Shown piece after piece: positions 39,528 to 48,251 of a DNA stretch of 64,000 nt. Numbering within the stretch: position 1 is the first letter of the stretch; every line of letters begins with the position of its first letter. Location of the stretch: assembly GCF_019904255.1 (NCBI RefSeq), contig NZ_CP063203.1:1870001-1934000 (forward strand). Reading direction: 5' to 3'. The DNA comes from Marixanthomonas sp. SCSIO 43207. GTDB lineage: Bacteria > Bacteroidota > Bacteroidia > Flavobacteriales > Flavobacteriaceae. The notes under the pieces are model-generated. The model was given only the letters and a program-made list of their open reading frames with translations. It ran no database searches and was not told the origin of the DNA. Position numbers and translations under genes: made by a program.

Positions 39528-39999
39528 TTATAGCAATTGAACACTCAAAAATTTATCTAAAAGAATAAGAATAGAGCTAAAAACCATGACTAATAGAGTA
39601 GTGTTGTTTTGAAGCCTCCAAGAAGGTTGGTGACTTTTATCAATGCGGTACTCCAAATACAGTAAAAATGCACTAACTAATACCGGTATGGTGTAGGTGC
39701 CCAATCCTAAAAACTGACTAATGCGCCTTCATCGTTTAGGTTGATGACGTTCATACCTCCAGCTAACAGTCGCATATAAAAACAGTGAATAGAAAAGGAT
39801 ATAGGTATAGGTATAGATTCCATCGCTTATAGCTTAAAAATAGAAAAACCACAATTGCTTGTATTATAATAATCATAGGTCCCGCCCCTGAGATGATAAT
39901 ACGTTGCCCTGCACTAGAATCTTCCCTAGCTGCAAACGAGGTACTGTTTAAGTCCATGTTAGTTGTATATCCAAGAATTTCAGCTATACTCCAATATAC
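39528..39999 (-). pseudogene. Membrane-protein remnant truncated at the repeat junction
   Basis: Read on the minus strand, the region starts without its own start codon at the repeat boundary: GFVYWSIAEILGYTTNMDLN, then QRIIISGAGPMIIIIQAIVV, a membrane helix, LYPFLFTVF, a shift to MRLLAGGMNVINLNDEG, another shift to SQFLGLGTYTIPVLVSAFLL, and finally LLVMVFSSILILLDKFLSV before TAA. At least two frameshifts are needed, and the N-terminus is missing because the sequence beyond 39999 is the direct repeat. An ATG inside the repeat gives a spurious 83-codon frame. A four-helix membrane protein of unknown family is the best reading. Confidence 0.7.
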
Positions 40000-40212
40000 A
40001 AACCCGTGAAGCATTCTGAAATAGGAACTTATATTGGTGAAGGAGATTGGAAAACACTTCAGTTCGTAACTAATGATTTTGATGCTTACGCGCTTTTTGA
40101 TCCACTATACAGCAATCCAGACGAAATTAAAGTACTTAATGACAATACAGTAAAAATTAATACAGCAAAACAAACACTAAACATTTGGGGTGTTTTGTGT
40201 GAAAGGGAATAA
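40000..40212 (+). repeat. Right copy of 213-bp direct repeat (truncated lipoprotein 3' end)
   Basis: Same sequence as 32052-32264 with six substitutions. It encodes the last 70 residues of the lipoprotein, without start or signal peptide, so it is a gene fragment. It ends at the stop, 8 bp before the end of the next gene on the other strand. That is the tight convergent spacing expected of the original, uninterrupted locus. Confidence 0.95.
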
Positions 40213-40220
40213 ACTAAAAT

Positions 40221-40766
40221 TTAAAAGCTGAAATTTGAATTAATTTCATTTTCTATTGACTTTAATAATTTGATAAACCTTTCAAGTTGCTCAATCGTAT
40301 CAAGACCATAAGCCGGTTTAAGTAAAATATGTTTAGGGTGTTTTTTATTAAGTGTAATGTAGACTGTTTCAGGTTTTAACACTTCACAAAACTCTTTATC
40401 CTTTTTTAATTTTTTAATGAGTTGTTTATTTCCCTTGAAGCTATAATACTTATCTATTTTGCTTGATAAACTTAGCTTACTAGATTTAAAAATATACCAA
40501 TAAATTTTATTTAGAATAGTAGTAGGATATATTTCTAGTTTTCCATTGAAAGGCTTTTTTAAGTATAAAATAATTCGATAAGGCTCAGTAACTTGGGCAG
40601 CACCTCCAACGGCTTGAATATTCACAGATAGTTTACTGCCAGCTACCTCAAATACGCCTTTTTCTGGATGAAAAGAATATTTACCAGACGCATAAATTGT
40701 TGATTTTTTTATTTCTTCTTCATAAACTCCTTGATATTTGGCAGTAATTTCTTTTATAATATTCAT
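40221..40766 (-). CDS. Hypothetical protein, 181 residues
   Basis: I do not recognise a family. The protein is basic and soluble, with no signal peptide or membrane helix. The first half looks beta-rich (KSTIYASGKYSFHPEKGVFE, KLSVNIQAVGGAAQVTEPYR) and the C-terminus forms a likely amphipathic helix (DTIEQLERFIKLLKSIENEI). The frame is intact and codon use resembles its neighbours to the right. It lies just outside the island, facing the truncated lipoprotein fragment, and is separated by 70 bp from the MBL gene. Real gene likely; function open. Confidence 0.7.
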   Translation of the reverse strand: MNIIKEITAKYQGVYEEEIKKSTIYASGKYSFHPEKGVFEVAGSKLSVNIQAVGGAAQVTEPYRIILYLKKPFNGKLEIYPTTILNKIYWYIFKSSKLSLSSKIDKYYSFKGNKQLIKKLKKDKEFCEVLKPETVYITLNKKHPKHILLKPAYGLDTIEQLERFIKLLKSIENEINSNFSF

Positions 40767-40836
40767 CTAATGAATTTCATTTTCATAATTTCAGCATATT
40801 TGCTTTAAGTAAAATAATACCTAAAATGCACAAGTT

Positions 40837-41643
40837 TTACTCTTTATCAGGATACCAATCTAGCTGCTTAACAGTAATTGACTCATCTTGATTGTTTACC
40901 ATTTCTTTAAACTTGCTTACATCACTCAATCCGTTTTGTCCTCTGTAATGATATGGATAAACAATGTGAGGTTTAAAATCCAAAACAGCTTTGGCAGCTT
41001 TGTTTACAGGCATAGTATAAGGTAGATTCATACATACAATGGCTATATCTATATCACTTAGGTTTCGCATTTCAGAGATATCTTCTGTATCTCCTGAAAT
41101 GTATAATCGATTTCCTTCTTTTTCCAAAATATACCCATTACCACGTCCTTTTTCGTGGAATTTTTTAGCTTCTTCTCGAAGATTGTACATTGGCATTGCT
41201 TCAATAGCAATATTGTTATGAATTGTACTTTCTCCGTTTTTAATAACTTGTGTTTTTTCTCTGAGCGGGTCTGGTAATTTATCTGCAACAGCTTGTGGAG
41301 CTATTAAAATGGTACTGTCTTTCATAACTGCTTTCAATGTTTCCACATTAAGATGATCGCCGTGAATATCGGTTACCAAAACTATATTTGGCTCTGGTTG
41401 TCCATTAAATGCTTTACTACCACCTACAGGATCTACATAAAGAACTACATTGTCCCACTGTAAAACCATTGTTGCGTGCTCAATAGGTGTTATGTTTACA
41501 AAATCTTGATCTGAATGTTCTTTAATTGACTGAGGTTTCTCTACTTCTACTGTAGTCACAGTTTCATCAGATTTTTTCTTTTCTGAATTATTACATGAAG
41601 TAAATACCATTATGCTTAATGCAAGTAAAAATATAGGTCTCAT
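40837..41643 (-). CDS. MBL-fold metal-dependent hydrolase lipoprotein
   Basis: A 268-residue lipoprotein (lipobox MVFTSC, Cys17) with a metallo-beta-lactamase fold. The metal motif is TDIHGDHLN, in which the first His of HxHxDH is replaced by Asp: Asp, His, Asp and His are present. Later ligands are the Asp of YISGDTED and the His of VYPYHYRG. It is related in shape to UPF0173/UlaG-like hydrolases but lies in the periplasm or on a membrane. Substrate unknown. It appears to be a single gene, with 75 bp to the upstream M14 peptidase gene. Confidence 0.88.
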   Translation of the reverse strand: MRPIFLLALSIMVFTSCNNSEKKKSDETVTTVEVEKPQSIKEHSDQDFVNITPIEHATMVLQWDNVVLYVDPVGGSKAFNGQPEPNIVLVTDIHGDHLNVETLKAVMKDSTILIAPQAVADKLPDPLREKTQVIKNGESTIHNNIAIEAMPMYNLREEAKKFHEKGRGNGYILEKEGNRLYISGDTEDISEMRNLSDIDIAIVCMNLPYTMPVNKAAKAVLDFKPHIVYPYHYRGQNGLSDVSKFKEMVNNQDESITVKQLDWYPDKE

Positions 41644-41718
41644 TATTAGGTTTTTACTCGAATATACAGCAAAGTAAGCGTTTGTGTTGTGCGTTTCACA
41701 CTATTTTAAGACATAGGG

Positions 41719-44205
41719 TTATAATGTAAATGCATTATTATTTACAAAAAATAAGCTGTTTACAAACAATAACTTACCATTTTGCCAAAACGAACGAAAT
41801 AATACATCATCAATTATGTATACAACAGAACCTCGACCAACGCGATCTTCACCAAAAACTAAAGTATCTGTTAAGCCTTCCTTTGCAGTAGCTCCGGCAA
41901 AGCCTGAAACATTTTCAGCAGCACCTTTTATGTACCCTACATTATATCCTGAATCTAAAAAACTATATGCTTGGTCTCCTAGTTTTAAACTAAAATATGT
42001 ATCGTCATACCCAAATGCCATAGGGTGAGAGGAATCCATTTTTACTTTAAATATGCTTCCGGTTATAAGGTTTTTAGTGCTTTCAAGTTCTCGGGCATCA
42101 TAGGGTGTTAAATTTTGCTTAGCTTCATCATTAGAATCTGCACTTTCTAGAGTACTCTTTTCTTTTAATGAAAATCCATTTCTTCCTTCAAAACTTCGTA
42201 CTGCACTACCAATAGCGATAACTTTTCCTCCTTTTTGTATCCAGTTTTTTAATTCGCTAAATGTTTCATCTTTTAGTACACTTCTGTACCAGCCGTTTGG
42301 CATTACCAAAACATCATATCGTTGAAGCATATCTGCATTAAAATCTTCAGTATTAATTGAAGTTATAGGGTACTGTAATTGTTGTTCAAAAAAATGCCAG
42401 ATAGCACCATAACTTAGCGAAGAAGTTCCATTTCCTTGTAATACAGCAATACGTTGCTTGTTTATTAACTTTATATCTGGAGAACCAAAATCGGTTAGTG
42501 TATCTGCAAAACTTGTTTGAGAAGCATATAGAGTACGTTTGTGGTTATTAGCCAAACGATTTACAATAGCATCAAACTCTGTATTACTTTTGTTATCGCT
42601 TCGGGTAATAATTAAACTACCTCTGTCAAATGTGTTACCATTAAAGTTCAATTTCTTTTCTGAAAAACGCACTCGTATATCGTGCTTTAATAAATCTGCC
42701 AGAAAAGATGCATCGTCCATACTGTTCCATTTTGCGATATAACCTGCTGCAGTTGAAGCTTCAGTATTTGTTTTAAAAATAGATTTTGGAGTATCATTTG
42801 CTGAAACTAAAGAGGTGCTTGCCACAGCCTCAAGGCCATAAGCATAAGGAAGGCTCCAAGCGGTAATATCATACGTTACAGGTGTAGAAAGCTTTGTTTG
42901 TGGCTCAAATAAAACTTGAACCATTTTCCCTTTTGGTTGATTGGTACTTACTACCAATGCATTTTCTGCTTTCATACTGCCTTGTTTCGCATCAGTATAA
43001 CTGTAACCTGTAACGGTTTTGCCGTTAATAAAACCATATTTTATCTCGTGTAAATCTAGAAGCTCTGTAAGCGCATTGATATTATCGCTGTTTCCTTTTA
43101 AAACATAGCTTTTATATTTTGAAGATTGATTGTTAAAGAATTTTTTAAACTCTGAAGTTAACTCTTCGGTATTTCTAGATGCTACCTCTACTGTAGAAAG
43201 CCCGGTAGTTGTGTGATGTGCAATACGATCTTTAAGAGTAAGTTCAAATCCTTCATCTGTATTAATACCTAAACCGGCAAACCCATGTCCTGCCTGTTCA
43301 TAAGTCATCCCAATTGCTCCCATATAAATAGGGTAGGTGTCACCATAACTAGGATATAATAAATCAAAACGCTCACGGGTAAAAAATAACCACCCGTTTT
43401 CATCAAAGTATTTTGCGTGATTTTTACCTATTTGATGCTGAAATTCTCGTTGAAAAGGAGTGATGATTTCGTGATACGGTTCTGCAGCAGGTGCAAAGTA
43501 ATAGGGCTCATTAATGCCTTGTTCGTGAAAATCAACGTGAACATGAGGCATCCATTGATTGTAAATTTTTAAACGTTGGCGAGTTTCTATTTGAGAAGCC
43601 CAAGCCCAGTCACGGTTAAGATCAAATAGGTAATGATTTGGTCTTCCTCCTGGCCATGGTTCGCTGTGCTCGGTTGCGTCTTGTGATGGGTTATACGGTG
43701 TTGCCTTTACTTGGTTGTACCAGTTTACATAGCGATCACGGCCGTCGGGGTTTACAGAAGGGTCAATAATTACAACGGTATTTTCCAGCCAATCTTTCTT
43801 TTCTGTGATTAATTGATAAAGAGTTGCCATAGCAGCTTCTGTACTCGATGCTTCATTTCCGTGTACATTATAACTCATCCATACTATAGCGTGTTTAGGA
43901 TTTGCTTCACCAGACTGTAGGCCAATACTTTTCAAATTGTTGGCTCTAATGGTTTCTAGATTTAAAATATTCTGTGGAGAAGAAACCACAGCATAGGTTA
44001 ATGACCGTCTTTCATTTGTTTTTCCGTACCCTTGAAAGGTTACCATATCACTATTTTCTGCAACGTGCTTAAAATAATTAACCACATCTGCATTTCTTGT
44101 AAATTGTGACCCCAATTCATATTCTAAAAATTCTGAAGGCGATTGTACTTGTGCAAATAAAAAGGATGATAATACTAAAAAGAGAGGCGTAAAAAACTTG
44201 GTCAT
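41719..44205 (-). CDS. M14 family zinc carboxypeptidase, exported
   Basis: An 828-residue metallopeptidase. A signal peptide (cut near LFAQV) precedes the M14 catalytic domain (about 50-350). Zinc ligands are visible as NVHGNEASSTEA (His and Glu) and the later His in VHVDFHEQG. The active-site Glu region is EQAGHGFAG. The C-terminal half (about 400-800) is a glutamine-amidotransferase-like/beta domain often attached to these enzymes in Bacteroidota. It probably trims peptides in the periplasm or outside the cell. It diverges from bshC. Confidence 0.92.
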   Translation of the reverse strand: MTKFFTPLFLVLSSFLFAQVQSPSEFLEYELGSQFTRNADVVNYFKHVAENSDMVTFQGYGKTNERRSLTYAVVSSPQNILNLETIRANNLKSIGLQSGEANPKHAIVWMSYNVHGNEASSTEAAMATLYQLITEKKDWLENTVVIIDPSVNPDGRDRYVNWYNQVKATPYNPSQDATEHSEPWPGGRPNHYLFDLNRDWAWASQIETRQRLKIYNQWMPHVHVDFHEQGINEPYYFAPAAEPYHEIITPFQREFQHQIGKNHAKYFDENGWLFFTRERFDLLYPSYGDTYPIYMGAIGMTYEQAGHGFAGLGINTDEGFELTLKDRIAHHTTTGLSTVEVASRNTEELTSEFKKFFNNQSSKYKSYVLKGNSDNINALTELLDLHEIKYGFINGKTVTGYSYTDAKQGSMKAENALVVSTNQPKGKMVQVLFEPQTKLSTPVTYDITAWSLPYAYGLEAVASTSLVSANDTPKSIFKTNTEASTAAGYIAKWNSMDDASFLADLLKHDIRVRFSEKKLNFNGNTFDRGSLIITRSDNKSNTEFDAIVNRLANNHKRTLYASQTSFADTLTDFGSPDIKLINKQRIAVLQGNGTSSLSYGAIWHFFEQQLQYPITSINTEDFNADMLQRYDVLVMPNGWYRSVLKDETFSELKNWIQKGGKVIAIGSAVRSFEGRNGFSLKEKSTLESADSNDEAKQNLTPYDARELESTKNLITGSIFKVKMDSSHPMAFGYDDTYFSLKLGDQAYSFLDSGYNVGYIKGAAENVSGFAGATAKEGLTDTLVFGEDRVGRGSVVYIIDDVLFRSFWQNGKLLFVNSLFFVNNNAFTL

Positions 44206-44331
44206 TTTTATGTAATTTGATTTGAGGGCTAAAGATAGTTGATTTTACAAAATTCAAATCTCAAAAAATAAGCTAATTTAAAACCGAATAAGATTAACGT
44301 ATCTTTAAAATCACAAATCACGTAAAGTGGT

Positions 44332-44339
44332 TACATTTG
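44332..44339 (+). promoter_or_regulatory. Possible bshC -7 box (TACATTTG)
   Basis: An exact TAnnTTTG match 20 nt before the ATG I choose for bshC. It falls inside the longer frame that starts at 44327, so it also argues against that longer start. No TTG is seen at -33. Confidence 0.35.
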
Positions 44340-44359
44340 TGTCAATTTTTAAAGACTGT

Positions 44360-45958
44360 ATGCCAATTTCTACTATTTCGTATCAACAAACCGGTTATTT
44401 TTCAAACTTAATTTGTGACTATCTTGACTCAAAAGATAGCTTGTCTCAATTTTTCGGAAATTTTCCATCATTAGAAAATTTCAAAAATCAAATAGAGCAA
44501 AAGCAAAATTTCTCTTCAGAATCTAGAGCTACCCTAGTGAAAGCGTTACAAAATCAATATAGTAGCGTACCTACTTCAGAAGAAACACAAAACAATATAC
44601 AGTCCTTATTGCAAGAAAATACATTTACCATCACTACGGGACATCAACTTAACTTGTTTACAGGACCGTTGTATTTTTTATATAAAATAGCTTCGGTTAT
44701 TAATCTTTCAGAAGCACTGAAAGACAACTATCCCAAACAGCATTTTGTACCTGTTTATTGGATGGCAAGTGAAGATCACGATTTTGACGAGATTAATTAT
44801 TTTAATTTTGAAAACACAAAAATTCAATGGAGCAGAAATGCAGATGGAGCAGTAGGTAGGTTAGATGATAAAGGCTTAGATAAGGTTTTTAAAACACTTG
44901 GAGATTCTTTTGGTAATAGTGAACAAGCACAGTTTTTAAAAAACCTTTTTGAAGAAGCATATTTAAAACATGATACACTAGCTCAAGCAACACGCTATCT
45001 TGCAAATGAGCTTTTTAAAAAATACGGGCTAGTGATAATTGATGGTGATGATGCATCTCTTAAAAAGGCATTTATACCATATGCTGAAAAAGAACTTGAA
45101 GAAAATATTTCTTTTAATAAAGTAACCAAAACAACAAAACAACTTACAGATCTAGGGTATCAAGAACAAGTACATCCTCGTGAGATTAACTTATTTTATC
45201 TTACCGAAAATCGTCGTGAACGTATTATTGAAAGAGAAGAGGTGTTTTATATCAATGATACCGATCTTTCTTTTTCAAAAGAAGAATTGTTTAATGAACT
45301 AAACAACCATCCAGAGCGCTTTTCTCCCAATGCTTTGTTACGGCCATTATATCAAGAAGTTATTCTTCCTAACCTTTGCTATGTAGGTGGAGGAGGAGAA
45401 TTGGCTTATTGGTTTCAGTTAAAGGATTATTTTGATGCTGTAGCAGTACCATTTCCTATATTGTTGCTCCGCAACTCTGTATTATTAGTGCCTTCAAAAC
45501 TTTCAAAAAAACTGGACAGTTTGGGTGTTTCTGTTAGCGAATTATTTTTAAAACAACATGAGCTAAAGACAAAGCATACCAAACGTATTTCAGAAATTGA
45601 AATTGATTTCTCAAAGCAACGTACTCATCTTCAACAACAATTTAAAGATTTGTACACCTTGGCCAAAAAGACAGACGCATCATTCTTGGGTGCTGTAGCG
45701 GCTCAAGAAAAAAAGCAGTTAAATGGACTGGATCATCTTGAAAAACGATTGTTGAAAGCTCAAAAACGCAAATTGGTTGATGAATTGGAAAGGCTAACAA
45801 AGCTGCAAGACATCTTGTTTCCTAATCAAAGTTTGCAAGAACGCACCAAGAACTTTTCAGAATTTTACCTAGAATACGGTGACCGTCTTTTCTCTGAAAT
45901 AAAAAACAATCTAGACCCATTAGCTCATAAGTTTACCATCTTGGAGTTACAAACTTAA
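44360..45958 (+). CDS. bshC: Bacillithiol biosynthesis cysteine-adding enzyme BshC
   Basis: Thought to add cysteine to GlcN-malate in the last step of bacillithiol synthesis. The 532-residue protein starts MPISTISYQQTGYFSNLICDYL, has TITTGHQLNLFTGPLYFLYK and YWMASEDHDFDEIN in the nucleotide-transferase-like core, VGGGGELAYWFQLK, and a long coiled coil in the last third (about 380-510). ATG 44360 gives the normal family length. The last 12 bp overlap the end of wbqC on the other strand. No bshA or bshB is seen in the window. Confidence 0.95.
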   Translation: MPISTISYQQTGYFSNLICDYLDSKDSLSQFFGNFPSLENFKNQIEQKQNFSSESRATLVKALQNQYSSVPTSEETQNNIQSLLQENTFTITTGHQLNLFTGPLYFLYKIASVINLSEALKDNYPKQHFVPVYWMASEDHDFDEINYFNFENTKIQWSRNADGAVGRLDDKGLDKVFKTLGDSFGNSEQAQFLKNLFEEAYLKHDTLAQATRYLANELFKKYGLVIIDGDDASLKKAFIPYAEKELEENISFNKVTKTTKQLTDLGYQEQVHPREINLFYLTENRRERIIEREEVFYINDTDLSFSKEELFNELNNHPERFSPNALLRPLYQEVILPNLCYVGGGGELAYWFQLKDYFDAVAVPFPILLLRNSVLLVPSKLSKKLDSLGVSVSELFLKQHELKTKHTKRISEIEIDFSKQRTHLQQQFKDLYTLAKKTDASFLGAVAAQEKKQLNGLDHLEKRLLKAQKRKLVDELERLTKLQDILFPNQSLQERTKNFSEFYLEYGDRLFSEIKNNLDPLAHKFTILELQT

Positions 45959-46567
45959 ATCTTGCTGCTGCAGGTAGTTGAGTGTGTTTGGACCTTCATT
46001 AAAAAGTAAATCTAGAATCGATAAGTTGGAAAGAAATCCGTGTTTGGTTTCAAAAACTTGTTTGTAAGGAGATAAGTTAAAATCGGGTTGATTTTTGGCT
46101 TTAGCTAGATAACGAAGGTTTATAATTTTTTCAGGATTTTTATGATATTCTTCGGTCTTTGAGGTTTCTACGTCAAGATCTATTAATTCGCAAAGGGTAT
46201 CAAAAATGTCTAAGTTATGATCTAAAAGTTTATTAACTGGTTTATTGAACAGTGGATAGAGTTCGTCTTCATAAAATTCAAAAAAAGGTGATGTGCGGTA
46301 AGCGGTAGTTAATGATTTCCAATGTTGTGATTGCCACGGAAATTCATTTTCAACTTGTACTTCTTTTGTTTTTTGACGTTGACCGGTATGTTTAATAGGA
46401 ATATTTAAGGTTAGTTTTCCATTACTATGTGCAATATAGGTACGGGTACGGTACGATTGTTTTTGGTAATTACCAGATACTTCAAAAACTACTTTTTCTG
46501 CTTTGGCAATAGCAACCATTTGGGCAATAGATGGAAAATAAACCGGGTGAACCAAAATAGAATCCAT
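45947..46567 (-). CDS. WbqC family protein
   Basis: A 206-residue protein with the WbqC-like pattern LVHPVYFPSIAQMVAIAKAE, QKQSYRTRTYIAHSNGKLTL and HWKSLTTAYRTSPFFEFYEDEL. Members are found in O-antigen loci and elsewhere in Bacteroidota, and their biochemical role is unsettled. It is the last gene of the run parA - parB - DUF5683 - dapB - lepB - wbqC, 48 bp after lepB, and converges on bshC with a 12-bp overlap. Confidence 0.9.
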   Translation of the reverse strand: MDSILVHPVYFPSIAQMVAIAKAEKVVFEVSGNYQKQSYRTRTYIAHSNGKLTLNIPIKHTGQRQKTKEVQVENEFPWQSQHWKSLTTAYRTSPFFEFYEDELYPLFNKPVNKLLDHNLDIFDTLCELIDLDVETSKTEEYHKNPEKIINLRYLAKAKNQPDFNLSPYKQVFETKHGFLSNLSILDLLFNEGPNTLNYLQQQDLSL

Positions 46568-46615
46568 AACAATGAACGTTTATGATTTTTACTTCAGAGA
46601 TAAGAAAGCAACCAC

Positions 46616-48187
46616 TTATTTATTTTTCTTTTTTCTTTTTCTGAAAAAGTCAAAAACAAACCAAGCAATAACCAAAACTAAGAAATATGAAAGGTATGAA
46701 ACTGGTTTACCTTTACCGCCAACAGTTGTAAACAACCGTTCCCAGCGTATTTTATTCATAATTCCTTGTTTGGTGCCATCCCAACTCATCCAGATAAAAA
46801 CGGGTTTTCCTACCACGTGATTAAAAGGCACATACCCCCACATACGAGCATCTTGTGAGTTGTTACGATTATCACCCATCATCCAATAATAGTCTTGCTT
46901 AAAAGTATAACTACTTATGGGTTCACCATTTAATAATACTTGATTGCCAGAAGTGGTAATGTTGTTTTCAATGCCTAATTCGCTTCCTTCATATACTTCA
47001 ATAATGCGTTTATAAAACGGAATGGTTTCAAGATTTATATCAACAGTAGCGTCTTTCTTCGGAATATAAATAGGCCCAAAGTTATCTGCATTCCACTTAT
47101 AGCGGTCGTCTTGTGGAAAGATAGAGGCATCAAACTCTCCTTTTTCAGATTTATACCTAAAAACTTCAGCAATATTAGGATTTTGCTTCAGTAGGTTAAG
47201 TGAATTTTCTGAAACAGCCGGTAAAACGTATGCTTTTAAATTTTCATCATATCCTATACCATCTGTAATGTCATACTGCTCTCTAAACACATTTGGATTC
47301 ATTTTTCCTTTGGTTCTAAAAGCATATGAAAACTGAATTTTTGATCGGTCTGGAAGGTCGTTTTGCTTTCCGTCTATGTAAACGTATCCATCTCTAATTT
47401 CTAATGAATCTCCCGGCAAACCTACACAACGCTTTACATAGTTTGATTTTTTATCAATAGGTTTATAAGCCTTTCCGCTTGGTGGTGGTCCTATGTTTTC
47501 AAACTCATCAATAGGCCAGTTAAAAACAACAATATCGTTGCGTTCAATATCTTCAAAGCCTGGGAATCTAAAGTATGGTATTTGTGGTTTTGAAATATAA
47601 GATTTTGATTTTACAACCGGTATTGTATCGTGCACCATCGGAAACGAAAGTGGGGTCATAGGTGTACGAGCTCCATAATGAAACTTACTTACAAATAAAA
47701 AGTCGCCAACTAATAATGTTTTTTCTAAAGATGCAGTTGGGATAGTAAACGGCTGCATAAAGTATGTATGAACAATTGTAGCTGCTACAACTGCAAACAA
47801 AATAGAACTTACCCATTCTCCAGCGGCAGTGCGAGGTTTTAGGCTTCGTTCTTCAATATACGTGACCTCTTGTGTGTAATTTATATAATAAATATATAGA
47901 CCAAATGTAAGTATTGCCAAAAAAGTATTTGCGTTGCTGTTCCTGCCAAAGCTTCGCAAGGTTTCAACCCAAACAACAGGAAACATAATTAAGTTTACAA
48001 TAGGAATAAAAAGTAAAATTACCCACCACCAAGGGCGATTTATAATTTTCATCAATATTACTGCATTGTAAACCGGTACAGCAGCTTCCCAAGCTTGTCT
48101 TCCGGATTTAATGTATAACTTCCAGGTTCCTAAAAAGTGAACTACTTGTATTAATAGGAAAAATAATAACCAACCTGTCCAACTCAT
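46616..48187 (-). CDS. lepB: Signal peptidase I, long Bacteroidota form
   Basis: Cleaves signal peptides of exported proteins at the inner membrane. The catalytic serine lies in TIPTASLEKTL (Ser153) and the general-base lysine in YVKRCVGLPGD (Lys252), followed by the GDNRNNSQDARMWGYVP box near the C-terminus. At 523 residues it is roughly twice the minimal enzyme. The extra length is an N-terminal membrane region with four helices (about 5-105, DUF5684-like), a large insert between the Lys box and the GDNR box, and one C-terminal membrane helix. It lies between dapB and wbqC. Confidence 0.93.
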   Translation of the reverse strand: MSWTGWLLFFLLIQVVHFLGTWKLYIKSGRQAWEAAVPVYNAVILMKIINRPWWWVILLFIPIVNLIMFPVVWVETLRSFGRNSNANTFLAILTFGLYIYYINYTQEVTYIEERSLKPRTAAGEWVSSILFAVVAATIVHTYFMQPFTIPTASLEKTLLVGDFLFVSKFHYGARTPMTPLSFPMVHDTIPVVKSKSYISKPQIPYFRFPGFEDIERNDIVVFNWPIDEFENIGPPPSGKAYKPIDKKSNYVKRCVGLPGDSLEIRDGYVYIDGKQNDLPDRSKIQFSYAFRTKGKMNPNVFREQYDITDGIGYDENLKAYVLPAVSENSLNLLKQNPNIAEVFRYKSEKGEFDASIFPQDDRYKWNADNFGPIYIPKKDATVDINLETIPFYKRIIEVYEGSELGIENNITTSGNQVLLNGEPISSYTFKQDYYWMMGDNRNNSQDARMWGYVPFNHVVGKPVFIWMSWDGTKQGIMNKIRWERLFTTVGGKGKPVSYLSYFLVLVIAWFVFDFFRKRKKKNK

Positions 48188-48251
48188 ATTTTATTTTTTT
48201 CTGAAGAAATTATTCTTCTTTTTATTTTTAATTCAATAGAACGCTGCAATA

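Larger units (their letters stand above)
32265..39999. mobile_element. Accessory island between 213-bp direct repeats (type unknown)
   Basis: This 7.7 kb lies between two copies of the 3' end of a lipoprotein gene. Most genes are on the minus strand, against the ettA direction, and many are broken: DUF2200, DUF1801, an outer-membrane barrel, a lipoprotein and a membrane protein. Two large T9SS cargo genes look intact. No integrase, transposase or tRNA is seen, so the mechanism is unknown. The repeat covers exactly the 3' end of a gene, as happens when an element restores the target it enters; a segmental duplication followed by insertion is the main alternative. Confidence 0.6.

Noticed and set aside
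39763-40014. An independent 83-residue membrane protein
   Set aside because: Its start codon is inside the direct repeat and the frame continues, frameshifted, into a longer decayed gene; it is a product of the join.
40006-40212. A separate 68-residue protein
   Set aside because: It is the 3' end of the lipoprotein gene repeated, without signal peptide or own start region.
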